A stretch of DNA of 64,000 nt, from positions 496,001 through 560,000 of the forward strand of contig NZ_JAERVL010000001.1 of NCBI RefSeq assembly GCF_016745835.1, read 5' to 3'. Under the pieces are notes generated by a model. The model was not told the origin of the DNA. It ran no database searches and worked only from the letters and a program-made list of their open reading frames with translations. Below, one piece after another: positions 17,928 to 29,437 of the stretch. The translations under genes were made by a program, and so were the position numbers. Position 1 is the first letter of the stretch. Each line of letters opens with the position of its first letter. The DNA comes from Caldalkalibacillus salinus (GTDB lineage: Bacteria > Bacillota > Bacilli > Caldalkalibacillales > JCM-10596).

Positions 17928-18794
17928 ATGGCATTACAAGCAGGTACTATAGAAACACTAAAGGTTGAAAGACAAGCCCCATTTGGTTATTTTCTAACGG
18001 ATGATTTAGAGGATGTCCTTTTACATGAGAACGAAATCCAAGGGCAGATTGACATAGGCGAGAAGATTGATGTCTTTCTGTACAGAGACAAGCAACAACG
18101 ATTAGCAGCCACGATGACGTTACCTGACATACAGTTAGAGCATTACGGCTGGGGCGTTGTCTCTGAAGTGATTGAACACATGGGTGTGTTCGTTAATATC
18201 GGCATCACAAAAGAGATACTTCTCTCCAAGGATGATCTACCTAAATTAATGTCTGTATGGCCCAAGCCAGAAGACAAAGTCTATGTACGTCTCAAAACGG
18301 ATAAAAAGGACCGGTTGCTCGCTGACTTAGCACCGGAAAGTGTGATCAAAGAACTCACACACCCCGCTTCAACAGAGGTGTTTAACACGAATGTGGAAGG
18401 TAGAGTGTATCGTGCGGTGAAGATAGGAACGTACATCCTCACCACAGAAGGCTTTCGCGGATTTATTCATGAGAGTCAGCGTAGGGAAGAGCCTCGATTA
18501 GGGCAATTGGTCCAGGGGAGAGTCATCGATGTGAAGGAGGATGGCACCCTGAATATTTCTCTACTCCCTCGTAAACAAGAAAGACATGGAGACGCCGAGC
18601 GGATCGAAGCGTATATGCAAAGTCGAGGGGGCGCCATGCCATTAAGTGATAAGAGTAGCCCAGAAGATATCCAATCAGAGCTTAAAATGAGTAAGGGTGC
18701 CTTCAAACGTGCACTAGGGAAATTGATCAAAGAGAAGAAAGTGTACCAGGAGGATGGCTGGACGTTTACTAACCGAAGCGACGACAAGAAATAG
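17928..18794 (+). CDS. cvfB: CvfB/YitL-like S1 RNA-binding protein
   Basis: A 288-residue cytoplasmic protein made of consecutive S1-type OB folds and a C-terminal winged helix, as in CvfB (B. subtilis YitL), an RNA-binding regulator of virulence or gene expression in firmicutes. Visible units are residues 1-60 (GTIETLKVERQAPFGYFLTD...DVFLYRD), 62-140 (YGWGVVSEVIEHMGVFVNIG...DKVYVRL), 150-215 (NVEGRVYRAVKIGTYILTTEGFRGFIHESQ...QGRVIDVKEDGTLNISL) and the winged helix (SSPEDIQSELKMSKGAFKRALGKLIKEKKVYQ). GGGATTAAGGTG precedes ATG 17928. It is followed 63 bp later by a small stress-domain gene. Confidence 0.85.
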   Translation: MALQAGTIETLKVERQAPFGYFLTDDLEDVLLHENEIQGQIDIGEKIDVFLYRDKQQRLAATMTLPDIQLEHYGWGVVSEVIEHMGVFVNIGITKEILLSKDDLPKLMSVWPKPEDKVYVRLKTDKKDRLLADLAPESVIKELTHPASTEVFNTNVEGRVYRAVKIGTYILTTEGFRGFIHESQRREEPRLGQLVQGRVIDVKEDGTLNISLLPRKQERHGDAERIEAYMQSRGGAMPLSDKSSPEDIQSELKMSKGAFKRALGKLIKEKKVYQEDGWTFTNRSDDKK

Positions 18795-18857
18795 TCAGAG
18801 CCCCCCGGGTCAACTGTAATAGAGATACAAAAGATAAGGGTGAGAGGAGAAAGGCTC

Positions 18858-19160
18858 ATGATTAAACATATTGTTATGTGGAAGCTAAAGGAAACCGCTG
18901 AAGGCGCAACCAAAGCAGAGAATGCGTATAAAATAAAGACGCTGTTAGAAGGTCTAAAAGATAAGATTGAAGTCATCCAATCTATTGAAGTGGGGATTAA
19001 TATTGAGCCTTCTGAAACAGCGTATGATGTTGTCCTATATTCAGAATTCGAGGATGAACAGGGACTCGAAGCGTATCAAATTCATCCCGATCATCAAGAA
19101 GCAGGGAGCTTTGTTAAAAAGGTGGTCACGGAACGTGTCGTGGTAGACTATAGGGCATAG
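18858..19160 (+). CDS. Stress-responsive A/B barrel (Dabb) domain protein
   Basis: A 100-residue Dabb protein, MIKHIVMWKLKE...IQSIEVGINIEPSETAYDVVLYSEFEDEQGLEAYQIHPDHQEAGSFVKKVV. The family forms small dimeric barrels, mostly of unknown substrate, often stress-induced. ATG 18858 is preferred over the in-frame GTG at 18840 because GAGGAGAAAG lies between them and because proteins of this family start MIKHIV. It is the last gene of its unit and is followed by a terminator. Confidence 0.85.
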   Translation: MIKHIVMWKLKETAEGATKAENAYKIKTLLEGLKDKIEVIQSIEVGINIEPSETAYDVVLYSEFEDEQGLEAYQIHPDHQEAGSFVKKVVTERVVVDYRA

Positions 19161-19186
19161 CCTACATATTGAAAAAGGTGGCCATA

Positions 19187-19225
19187 ATAAAACGCTCAGA
19201 TTTAACGAATCTGAGCGTTTTTTGT
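19187..19225. terminator. Bidirectional terminator after Dabb gene
   Basis: The perfect repeat AACGCTCAGATT / AATCTGAGCGTT (19191-19202, 19208-19219) has an A-run to its left and a TTTTTT tail to its right, so it can serve both the Dabb gene and the convergent GH18 gene. Confidence 0.85.
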
Positions 19226-19282
19226 CTCGTTTATTAGCAATAATGTAGAATATAGTGGCCTTTGAAGAAACGCGCCGGCTGG

Positions 19283-21061
19283 TTATTCAAATTCGTGAGA
19301 GAGACGGACCATAAGGGCAGCCATCTCGGCACGAGTTGTCGGCGCTTTCGGTCTAAAAGTACCGTCACTAAAGCCGCCGAATACATTGTTTTCTTTAACC
19401 GAAGCAATTGCTGCGTAAGACCAAGGAGCGGTGTCCGGGTTCACGTCAGGAAAAGGATGGGTGTCCGACAATTCACTTAATTCGAATAAGCGTTTGAACA
19501 CAACGGCTAGTTCCTGTCTTGTAATAGGATCGTTTGGCTTGAACAATCCTTCCGTTTTACCAGCAAAAATGCCGTGTTGTTTGGCGATCTCTATGGCAGA
19601 GTATCCCCACATGTCTTCAGTCACATCTTGGAACGAAGGATTTGAGATACTTTCCTCCGCTTGCAGGTTCATGGCTCTAACGAGGATCGTGGCAGCTTCT
19701 CTTCTGGTGACCTGATCGCTTGGTGCGAATTGTGTTAACGTTTTTCCAACGATCCAACCGTTGTATTCAACACGCATGACGCTTTCTCTAGCCCAGTGAT
19801 CGACAGACACATCCTCGAATCGTTTACCGTCTAACCACAAACGATAGTACTGCCATATACTTGAGTTTTCCTGGCCTAGGCTCCAGCTACCTGTTCCTTT
19901 AATATTGTACTCATGGACGAGATCTAGTTTTTGTCTGATTAACGTATCATCATCGAACCATAACTCGTATTGCCCTGGAGATAGGGGATCAGACCAAGCG
20001 TGAATGTTGAAATCTTCGTCATTTTCAGAGACTGTAAATGTTGCCTTTGAACCTCTGTCACCTACACGTTCGACGTGGGCGTCAAAATGATCGACGAGTT
20101 CATTCACTCTAAACAAAGGGACACCTGATCCTGTGATCGGTGCAGGCTGGGTTTGTTCTTGGTTAGGGCTGCTTTCTTCACCGTCTGCCTCTTCACCGCT
20201 ATTGCTTCCAATCTCACTCTCATTCTCACTATCATGCCCTGCTTCTGTCTCGTTGTTGGTTAAGTCCTCTTCACGAGCGTCGTCTTGGTTTTCATTCATG
20301 TCAGGTGTCTCGGTCTGCCACAAACGACCGTAGAAGGGTAGCCCTAACACGATTTTGTCTCTATGTACACCTTGATCTAAGGCATATTGGATGGACTGTT
20401 CGGTGAAATTGTAACTAGCGACAGGACCTGGTTCACTTCCTGCGGAGTGCTCATCATATGACATGATCATCAAGTAGTCACTATGCTGAGCGAGCTTAGC
20501 ATAATCATACATGCCGTGCCAGCCCGTTTCCCAACCTCTAGGGTTGGCAGCTACTGCAACAGAAACTTCAAGCTCCGCTGGTATGACTTCTCGTAATAAG
20601 CGAACGAATGAAGTGAAATCGTCACGGTGGGTGTGATTTAATCCTTCAATGTCCACGTTGATACCGTCCAACTGATACGTCTCAACAGCTTCAGCAAGAT
20701 CATTGACGAGCGTTTCCATGTTTTCTAGCGCGTTTTCGCCCGACGTTCTATCCCAATGGTTACTCAAGAAAGGGACGACTTTAACCCCTCTGGCATGCAT
20801 CTCTTCTATGAAACTCGTATCTAGTTTTGAGGTGATCTCAAGCTCGCCTTCAGAACTAATGTCAAAATAGTTGGGAGACACAACGTCTAAAGCTTCTTGT
20901 GTTTGCTCTACCGTTTCTACATATGCTGATGTACTCGGATAGTGGATGTACGTCATGTTAAACCGGCTGTCCTCAGCATGTCCGTTTGACACCACCACAG
21001 ACGTTGAAACTAGTAGGATAACGATGACAGCTGAAATCAGTTTGACAATGTTAATTCTCAT
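19283..21061 (-). CDS. S-layer-anchored glycoside hydrolase family 18 protein
   Basis: A 592-residue exported protein. A signal peptide (about 1-30, cleavage near NGHA) is followed by a GH18 barrel with the DxxDxDxE-type motif LDGINVDIEGLN, the general acid being E139. Relatives include YaaH/YdhD-type peptidoglycan-active N-acetylglucosaminidases and chitinases. A Glu/Asn/Asp-rich insert of about 65 residues (NENQDDAREED... to QEQTQPAP) interrupts the barrel before the last strands. The C-terminus has three SLH domains (FEDVSVDHWA..., FQDVTEDMWG..., FPDVNPDTAPW...), which bind pyruvylated wall polymer. I chose the start at 21061 because AAAAGGGGAGAGG lies just upstream and inside the longer frame from 21088. 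Wall or chitin turnover at the cell surface is the likely role. Confidence 0.88.
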   Translation of the reverse strand: MRINIVKLISAVIVILLVSTSVVVSNGHAEDSRFNMTYIHYPSTSAYVETVEQTQEALDVVSPNYFDISSEGELEITSKLDTSFIEEMHARGVKVVPFLSNHWDRTSGENALENMETLVNDLAEAVETYQLDGINVDIEGLNHTHRDDFTSFVRLLREVIPAELEVSVAVAANPRGWETGWHGMYDYAKLAQHSDYLMIMSYDEHSAGSEPGPVASYNFTEQSIQYALDQGVHRDKIVLGLPFYGRLWQTETPDMNENQDDAREEDLTNNETEAGHDSENESEIGSNSGEEADGEESSPNQEQTQPAPITGSGVPLFRVNELVDHFDAHVERVGDRGSKATFTVSENDEDFNIHAWSDPLSPGQYELWFDDDTLIRQKLDLVHEYNIKGTGSWSLGQENSSIWQYYRLWLDGKRFEDVSVDHWARESVMRVEYNGWIVGKTLTQFAPSDQVTRREAATILVRAMNLQAEESISNPSFQDVTEDMWGYSAIEIAKQHGIFAGKTEGLFKPNDPITRQELAVVFKRLFELSELSDTHPFPDVNPDTAPWSYAAIASVKENNVFGGFSDGTFRPKAPTTRAEMAALMVRLSHEFE

Positions 21062-21277
21062 ATCCTCTCCCCTTTTCCTTTTAGGCATTCTACTAAACTA
21101 CTGAATGACTAAAAAATCTTCACTACTACTATTTTGCAAAATTTAGTAGCAAAGCACAATCATTTTTTACTAAAAGTTTTGTCAATCTATGGAGATTTTC
21201 AGATTAAATGTTAATATGATAAAAACAGACGAGTCACATCGGAGTAGCTCATTATCCATATATTCAGGAGGGATACG

Positions 21278-21556
21278 ATGCGAATGAGAGAGATAACAGA
21301 AGAGGATGCACAAGCATACTTGGCGTTTAACCGTGCGTTAGTAAAAGAATCGGATTACCTTTTACTAGAACCCGGTGAGCAAACCATGAATATTGAAGAA
21401 CAAAAGCGTAGAATTAACAAAATGTTGTCAATGGATCGTGCTACGATTATAGTAGCTGAACAGGCGGATCATATCATTGGCCAAGGGACAAAGAAGCATT
21501 CTCTAGTAGTAAACGGGGCGTACGTTGACGAGTATGTTATGGCAAAACTGGTTTAG
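21278..21556 (+). pseudogene. GNAT N-acetyltransferase with in-frame internal deletion
   Basis: The frame of 92 residues starts like RimI-type GNAT enzymes (MRMREITEEDAQAYLAFNRALVKESDYLLLEPGEQTMNIEEQKRRINKML...TIIVAEQADHIIG). It then jumps directly to the typical family end, QGTKKHSLVVNGAYVDEYVMAKLV. Full-length relatives have roughly 75-85 residues between these parts, including the acetyl-CoA-binding Q/RxxGxG/A loop, which is missing here. The junction is near 21480. The reading frame is preserved, so a short protein could still be made, but it should be catalytically dead. GGAGGG precedes ATG 21278. Confidence 0.7.
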
Positions 21557-21609
21557 GCATGTGTTTTATCTCAAACAAGCATACCCAATAAGGATCATAA
21601 GGAGAGAGC

Positions 21610-22398
21610 ATGATGAAAGATACAATAATAAAAGAAATCAAACGCATCGAACAAGAGAAGGACGTGACTATTCTTTTTGCCTGTGAGTCTGGGAGTCGGG
21701 CATGGGGGTTCCCTTCAAAGGACAGTGATTATGACGTGCGGTTCATCTATGTTCATCGACCTGAATGGTATTTATCCATTGACGAAGGAAGAGATGTCAT
21801 TGAGTTACCGATCGATGATTTACTCGACATCAATGGGTGGGATATACGTAAGGCACTGAAACTATTCCGCAAGTCAAACCCTCCACTGCAGGAATGGCTA
21901 AGGTCAGATATCATCTACTACGAACGTTATTCTTTTGCAGAAAAGCTGAAAGGATTAAGCCCTCGCGTTTTTTCACCTATTTCTTGTACGTATCATTACC
22001 TCAGTATGGCACGGGGGAACTATCGTGAGTTTTTACAAGGGGACCAAGTCAAGATTAAAAAATACTTCTATGTGCTTAGGCCAATCCTGGCTTGTCAATG
22101 GATTGAAAAGCATCACACAATGCCACCGATTTTGTTTCAAGACCTCGTCAAGGACCTCGTGCCTAAGGGACACTTATATGACGAAATTCATAACCTCTTA
22201 GAGAGAAAGATGGAGGGGGATGAGCTGGATTTTGAGCCTAGGATTGATGTGATTAATGAGTACATAGAAACACAGATTGAACATATCGATCAATTCGTTA
22301 AAGGTATTCAATTTAACCAAGATGATCCTACTGAGCAGTTAAATAAGCTATTCAGAGACACACTGCACGAGGTGTATCAATTTAGTAGTAATCCTTAA
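21610..22398 (+). CDS. YcgL/RlaP-type nucleotidyltransferase
   Basis: A 262-residue protein of the DNA-polymerase-beta-like nucleotidyltransferase superfamily. The catalytic signature is ESGSRAWGFPSKDSDYDVRFIYVHRPEWYLSI near residues 26-56, with GS and D-x-D metal ligands. The remaining helical part (YHYLSMARGNYREFL...KKYFYVLRPILACQWI) matches RlaP/YcgL proteins, which have been linked to RNA repair clusters. No RNA ligase or other repair gene is beside it, so its substrate is open. GGAGAGAGC precedes ATGATG. The DinB gene follows after 19 bp, suggesting co-transcription. Confidence 0.85.
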   Translation: MMKDTIIKEIKRIEQEKDVTILFACESGSRAWGFPSKDSDYDVRFIYVHRPEWYLSIDEGRDVIELPIDDLLDINGWDIRKALKLFRKSNPPLQEWLRSDIIYYERYSFAEKLKGLSPRVFSPISCTYHYLSMARGNYREFLQGDQVKIKKYFYVLRPILACQWIEKHHTMPPILFQDLVKDLVPKGHLYDEIHNLLERKMEGDELDFEPRIDVINEYIETQIEHIDQFVKGIQFNQDDPTEQLNKLFRDTLHEVYQFSSNP

Positions 22399-22417
22399 AA
22401 AGGGGAACGGTGAATAT

Positions 22418-22888
22418 ATGAAACATTTATTTGAGTATAATTGGCAGGTCCGCGATGAGTGGTTTGAGAGATGTCGTACACTTTCTCATGAAGTGCTCCT
22501 TCAAGAGCGTCAAGGCGGTGTAGGCTCTATTTTAGAGACATTGTTTCATATCGTTGATGTTGAATATAGTTGGATTCGAGCGATGAAGGGGTTACCAGAT
22601 CTTGCGCCTCACTTTGAGGATTATAAAAGCTTAGAGCAAGTGAAGGCACTTTCTGAAAACTATCGTCAGGATATTATAGCAATGATAGATGCTTGGGATA
22701 ACGAATGGACCTATAAACCTGTCCAGGCCTCATGGATGGAAGGCACGTTTTACTGTGGAGAAGTGATAAGGCACTTAATTGCTCATGAGATCCACCACGT
22801 TGGACAGTTGTCCGTGTGGGCTAGGGAACTCGGTCTTGAGCCAGTGTCTGCTAGTTTTATAGAAAGGGACCTGATGCAAAAAGATTAA
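22418..22888 (+). CDS. DinB family protein
   Basis: A 156-residue four-helix-bundle DinB/YfiT-like protein. The metal-binding histidines are visible in LETLFHIVDVEYSWI, near residue 46, and in LIAHEIHHVGQLSVWARELGLEP, near residues 123-128. These proteins bind Zn or Ni, and some act as thiol-dependent transferases. AAAGGGGAACGG precedes ATG 22418. It is part of a short run of unrelated small enzyme genes. Confidence 0.85.
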   Translation: MKHLFEYNWQVRDEWFERCRTLSHEVLLQERQGGVGSILETLFHIVDVEYSWIRAMKGLPDLAPHFEDYKSLEQVKALSENYRQDIIAMIDAWDNEWTYKPVQASWMEGTFYCGEVIRHLIAHEIHHVGQLSVWARELGLEPVSASFIERDLMQKD

Positions 22889-22994
22889 ATGAGGTACAAA
22901 AATAGAGAGGAAGCTGCTTTTCAAAGACAAGATGTCATGTAATGAGCCTTTTAATATCTTTTATTATCAATGTGAGTATGGATGAGGTGAGGGT

Positions 22995-23561
22995 GTGCAA
23001 ATCAGGAATTTTAAATTCATGGGTCATAAAGAGGTCACACGCCTGTTTCGAAGCAGAGGTATCTCAGATTTTCACACGGCCGTTGATTATGTGTCAGCAT
23101 TACCTTACGGGCGTAACAGTGACCGTGGGGACTATACGCTTGTCTTAAAAGAAGAAAAAGGCACGTGCAGCACTAAACATGCGTTACTGGCTCAGGTATG
23201 CATAGAACACGGTATAGAGGATGTTCAGCTAGCGATGGGCATCTATAGAATGAGTGAAGATAATACACCCGGTGTGGGCGTTGTGTTAGACCAACACGAG
23301 ATTGACTATATCCCAGAGGCGCATTGTTATCTTATTTATAAGGATATGAGGTTCGATTTTACCAGCCCAGACATGAGCGATGCTATCACTTCCCAAGTGA
23401 TCTATGAGGAAAGAATTAGGCCAGCGGATATTGCCTCATATAAATTACAAGTGCATCAAAAGTATATTCAAAAATGGGTTCAAAAGGCCCTTTCCCATTA
23501 TAATTCTCAGGATATTTGGGAGATTAGGGAAAAATGTATTAAGGCTTTGTCCCATCGTTAA
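22995..23561 (+). CDS. Transglutaminase-like superfamily protein
   Basis: A 188-residue protein whose middle carries a papain-like triad in transglutaminase order: Cys in EEKGTCSTKHALLAQ (about residue 58), His in EAHCYLIYKDMRFDFT (about 115) and the following Asp. This is the arrangement of bacterial transglutaminase-core proteins, which may act as peptidases or amidases. There is no signal peptide, so it acts in the cytoplasm. The start is GTG 22995 after GATGAGGTGAGGGT. Substrate unknown. Confidence 0.7.
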   Translation: MQIRNFKFMGHKEVTRLFRSRGISDFHTAVDYVSALPYGRNSDRGDYTLVLKEEKGTCSTKHALLAQVCIEHGIEDVQLAMGIYRMSEDNTPGVGVVLDQHEIDYIPEAHCYLIYKDMRFDFTSPDMSDAITSQVIYEERIRPADIASYKLQVHQKYIQKWVQKALSHYNSQDIWEIREKCIKALSHR

Positions 23562-23708
23562 TCTATCGTTGGGAATATGGAGGTGTGCTGAGTGACATGA
23601 GCGACATAACTGCAAGATGTGTAAGAAACAGGTGAAAAACATGTTATCATATATAAAGGAGTATAGGATATCCATAATATCAATGATGAATGGGGAATTG
23701 AGATAAAA

Positions 23709-24545
23709 GTGAAGCGCTTAGTAGAGTTTATCATTCTGACGATTGGCTCGATGACTGTGGCAGCGGGACTTGAACTCATATTAGCACCCAATGAGCTTGT
23801 CGATGGGGGCGTTACAGCAGTAGCCATTATGACTAACGCCGTGTGGGATATTCCATTATGGGTGATTTTCCTCATGTTAAATGTCCCTATGTTAGTGTTT
23901 GCTGGTCGGTATATGGGTAGGAAGTTTGTCATTCGCAGTCTATACGCTAATGTGATCACCACCCTTTCACTGATTTGGTTAGCGCCGAAGCCACCGATTA
24001 CAACGTCCGAGATCTTGATTGTGTTATATGGTGGTTTTCTACTCGGTGTCGGCATAGGGTTAGTCGTCAAAGTCGGGGGTGCCATTGACGGGACAGAGAT
24101 GTTAGCTATTTTCTTAAATAAAAAATATCACATCCCGTTCAGTACGTTCTTATTCGGCATAAATGCGATTATTTTGTGCATCGCTGCCTTTGTTTTCTCA
24201 ATCGAGCATGCGATGTTCTCTATCGCGGTATTTTTTATCGTCACCAAAACAGTAGATTTTATATTAGACGGTCTCAATCAGGAAAAAGCGATTATGATTA
24301 TCTCTCGTAAACCGGAGGAAGTAGGGGAACGACTGATTAGGGAGTTGGACGTGCAATTAACATACCTTCACGGAGAAGGGGGTTACTCCAACGAGCCGAG
24401 AAAGACGATCTACTGTATTACCAATCGATTTATGTACCCCAAACTAAAAGAAATGGTGCTGGCTATCGATTCAGAAGCTGTCCTAGAGGCTTCCTCTGCC
24501 ACCGAAACAACCGGTGTGAAGCATAAGCGATTTCATCACATCTAG
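23709..24545 (+). CDS. YitT family membrane protein
   Basis: A 278-residue YitT/DUF161 protein with a C-terminal DUF2179 domain. Five hydrophobic segments fill residues 5-190, including MTVAAGLELILAPNELVDGGVTAVAI and the conserved VVKVGGAIDGTEMLAIFLNKK motif. The soluble end (KAIMIISRKPEEVGERLIRELDVQLTYLHGEGGYSNEPRKTIYCITNRFMYPKLKEMVLAID) has the RKTIYCITNR and LHGEGGY marks of DUF2179. Members are abundant in Bacillus and often proposed to be transporters or sensors, without settled function. The start is GTG 23709, in frame with the usual length. Confidence 0.88.
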   Translation: MKRLVEFIILTIGSMTVAAGLELILAPNELVDGGVTAVAIMTNAVWDIPLWVIFLMLNVPMLVFAGRYMGRKFVIRSLYANVITTLSLIWLAPKPPITTSEILIVLYGGFLLGVGIGLVVKVGGAIDGTEMLAIFLNKKYHIPFSTFLFGINAIILCIAAFVFSIEHAMFSIAVFFIVTKTVDFILDGLNQEKAIMIISRKPEEVGERLIRELDVQLTYLHGEGGYSNEPRKTIYCITNRFMYPKLKEMVLAIDSEAVLEASSATETTGVKHKRFHHI

Positions 24546-24633
24546 ATAGACGATACATCACCATACATATTTAAAATGATAATTGACAAGTAAACCTGCC
24601 ACGTGTAATCAAATATGGCAAATAGAAAAGGTC

Positions 24634-24662
24634 TTGAAAACGATTTAATGATCTATTATAAT
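24634..24662 (+). promoter_or_regulatory. Sigma-A promoter with overlapping cre-like site for the beta-glucoside operon
   Basis: TTGAAA (24634-24639) and TATAAT (24657-24662) are 17 bp apart. TGAAAACGATTTAA (24635-24648), overlapping the -35, differs by one base from the CcpA cre consensus TGNAANCGNNNNCA, so glucose repression is likely. Confidence 0.7.
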
Positions 24663-24696
24663 AGTAATTAAGAACTAAATATTGGTCCTATTTTTT

Positions 24697-24730
24697 ACGG
24701 ATTGTGACTGTTCGGCAGGCGATACCTAGA
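24697..24730 (+). promoter_or_regulatory. Ribonucleic antiterminator (RAT) 1
   Basis: GGATTGTGACTGTTCGGCAG followed by GCGATACCT (24699-24727) closely follows the LicT-type RAT consensus, GGATTGTTACTGC...GCAGGCAAAACC. Its 3' end overlaps the terminator stem below. Confidence 0.85.
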
Positions 24731-24792
24731 TTGAAACGACAATAATGACCACATAGATGGGTCGTATTCTCGTTTCAGTTTGGGTTTTTTTT
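24724..24792 (+). terminator. Conditional terminator in front of licT
   Basis: TTGAAACGA (24731-24739) pairs with TCGTTTCAG (24769-24777), with an imperfect inner helix (AATAATGACC / GGGTCGTATT), followed by a run of eight T (24785-24792). It is mutually exclusive with RAT 1. Confidence 0.8.
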
Positions 24793-24827
24793 ATCTCATT
24801 TTATCCAGACTGAGAGTAGGTGAATTT

Positions 24828-25676
24828 ATGAACATAAAAAAAATCTTCAACAACAACGTCGTTTTGTTAGAAGACGACAATCAACAGGAAATGGTTGTGA
24901 TGGGCAAAGGAATAGGGTTTAACAAGAATAAAGGTGAGGAAATTGATTTCTCAAAAGTAGATAAAAAGTTTGTCTTATCAAAAAGTATGTCCGATAAACT
25001 CGTAGATTTAATTCGTGACATTTCACCTGAACATTTGCATCTATCTAATTTGATTATTGAACAGGCCAAAAAAGAGTTAGATGTCCCTCTGAACGACAAT
25101 ATTTATATTACACTAACCGATCATATCAGCTTTGCGCTATCACGTATAAAAGAAGGTTTAGTGATCAAGAACGCGCTGTACTGGGAAGTGAAGAAATTTT
25201 ACACAAAAGAATATGAAGTGGCACTGAAAGCGAAAGACATCATTGAAAAGGAAATGGCTATTGTATTGCCAGAAGATGAAGCCGCTTCCATCGCTTTACA
25301 TCTTGTTAATGCCCAGCAGGGTGAACAAGACATGGAACAAACCGTGACCATGACACAGATTGTCACAGATGTACGGAGTATCGTCAAATACCATTACGGG
25401 ATGGACATGGACGAAAATTCTATAAACTACAGTCGGTTTATGACCCATTTACGTTATTTTGCTTACCGTATATTGCGTGATGATTGGGTAACTGAAGAGG
25501 ATGATTTTCTTTACCATCAAGTCAAGGCGAAGTATCCAGAAGCTTACCGCTGCGTGCAAAAGATTGTGACCTATCTTGAGACCCATTTTGGCAAGGTCCC
25601 AACGAAGGAAGAACAGGTATATTTTATGATTCACATTCATCGTGTGACGAGTAGAGAAAAAAAGCATACGACATGA
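24828..25676 (+). CDS. licT: BglG/LicT-family transcriptional antiterminator
   Basis: A 282-residue RNA-binding antiterminator. The N-terminal CAT domain (MNIKKIFNNNVVLLEDDNQQEMVVMGKGIGFNKNKGEEID, residues 1-55) binds the RAT hairpin as a dimer. Two PTS regulation domains follow (about 65-170 and 170-282) with conserved histidines in LTDHISFAL, IALHLVNAQ, MTHLRYFAYRI and IHIHRVTSRE, which EII and HPr phosphorylate. ATG 24828 is chosen because proteins of the family begin MNIKKIFNNN; the longer frame from 24780 runs through the terminator. It controls its own leader and the next RAT, upstream of bglP. Confidence 0.95.
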   Translation: MNIKKIFNNNVVLLEDDNQQEMVVMGKGIGFNKNKGEEIDFSKVDKKFVLSKSMSDKLVDLIRDISPEHLHLSNLIIEQAKKELDVPLNDNIYITLTDHISFALSRIKEGLVIKNALYWEVKKFYTKEYEVALKAKDIIEKEMAIVLPEDEAASIALHLVNAQQGEQDMEQTVTMTQIVTDVRSIVKYHYGMDMDENSINYSRFMTHLRYFAYRILRDDWVTEEDDFLYHQVKAKYPEAYRCVQKIVTYLETHFGKVPTKEEQVYFMIHIHRVTSREKKHTT

Positions 25677-25684
25677 TCAATAAA

Positions 25685-25715
25685 GGGATTGTGACTGTTT
25701 GGCAGGCGAAACCTG
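25685..25715 (+). promoter_or_regulatory. Ribonucleic antiterminator (RAT) 2
   Basis: GGGATTGTGACTGTTTGGCA then GGCGAAACCT (25685-25714) is nearly identical to RAT 1 and lies 8 bp after the licT stop. Confidence 0.85.
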
Positions 25716-25786
25716 AATTGATGCTATAAACGAGGACGAGTTGGTGTAGACTGTCCTGTTATGAGCATCAGTTCAGGTTTTTCTTT
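25709..25786 (+). terminator. Conditional terminator between licT and bglP
   Basis: AACCTGAATTGATGCT (25710-25725) pairs with AGCATCAGTTCAGGTT (25764-25779, one mismatch), followed by TTTTTCTTTT. It overlaps RAT 2, giving LicT a second control point for the PTS and hydrolase genes. Confidence 0.85.
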
Positions 25787-25842
25787 TGGAGAAGTATCTC
25801 CTATAGACTTATCTAACTGAGACACAGATGGAGAGACATTAA

Positions 25843-27708
<1,866 letters not shown>

Positions 27709-27740
27709 TCAAAACGAAGAAATCGAAAAATACCTCATAG

Positions 27741-29216
<1,476 letters not shown>

Positions 29217-29291
29217 GCAATGATTATGTGAACGTTAAGCGTGTAGCGCAGGAAAACTTTAATACACGTTAATATACGCTGTTACAATTAA

Positions 29292-29330
29292 GAAAAGAGA
29301 CTAGATCGTCTAAGATTTAGTCTCTTTTTT
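29292..29330 (+). terminator. Rho-independent terminator after bglH
   Basis: AAGAGACTA (29295-29303) pairs with TAGTCTCTT (29318-29326), followed by TTTTT. Confidence 0.85.
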
Positions 29331-29437
29331 GCTAGCACTTATCCATGTTTATATATTGAGTATTATCAATTAGGAAAAGCGGTAAGATAAGGGAAGCCAT
29401 GCCAGGTCGAGATCAGGCTGCGGAAAACCCTTATAGC

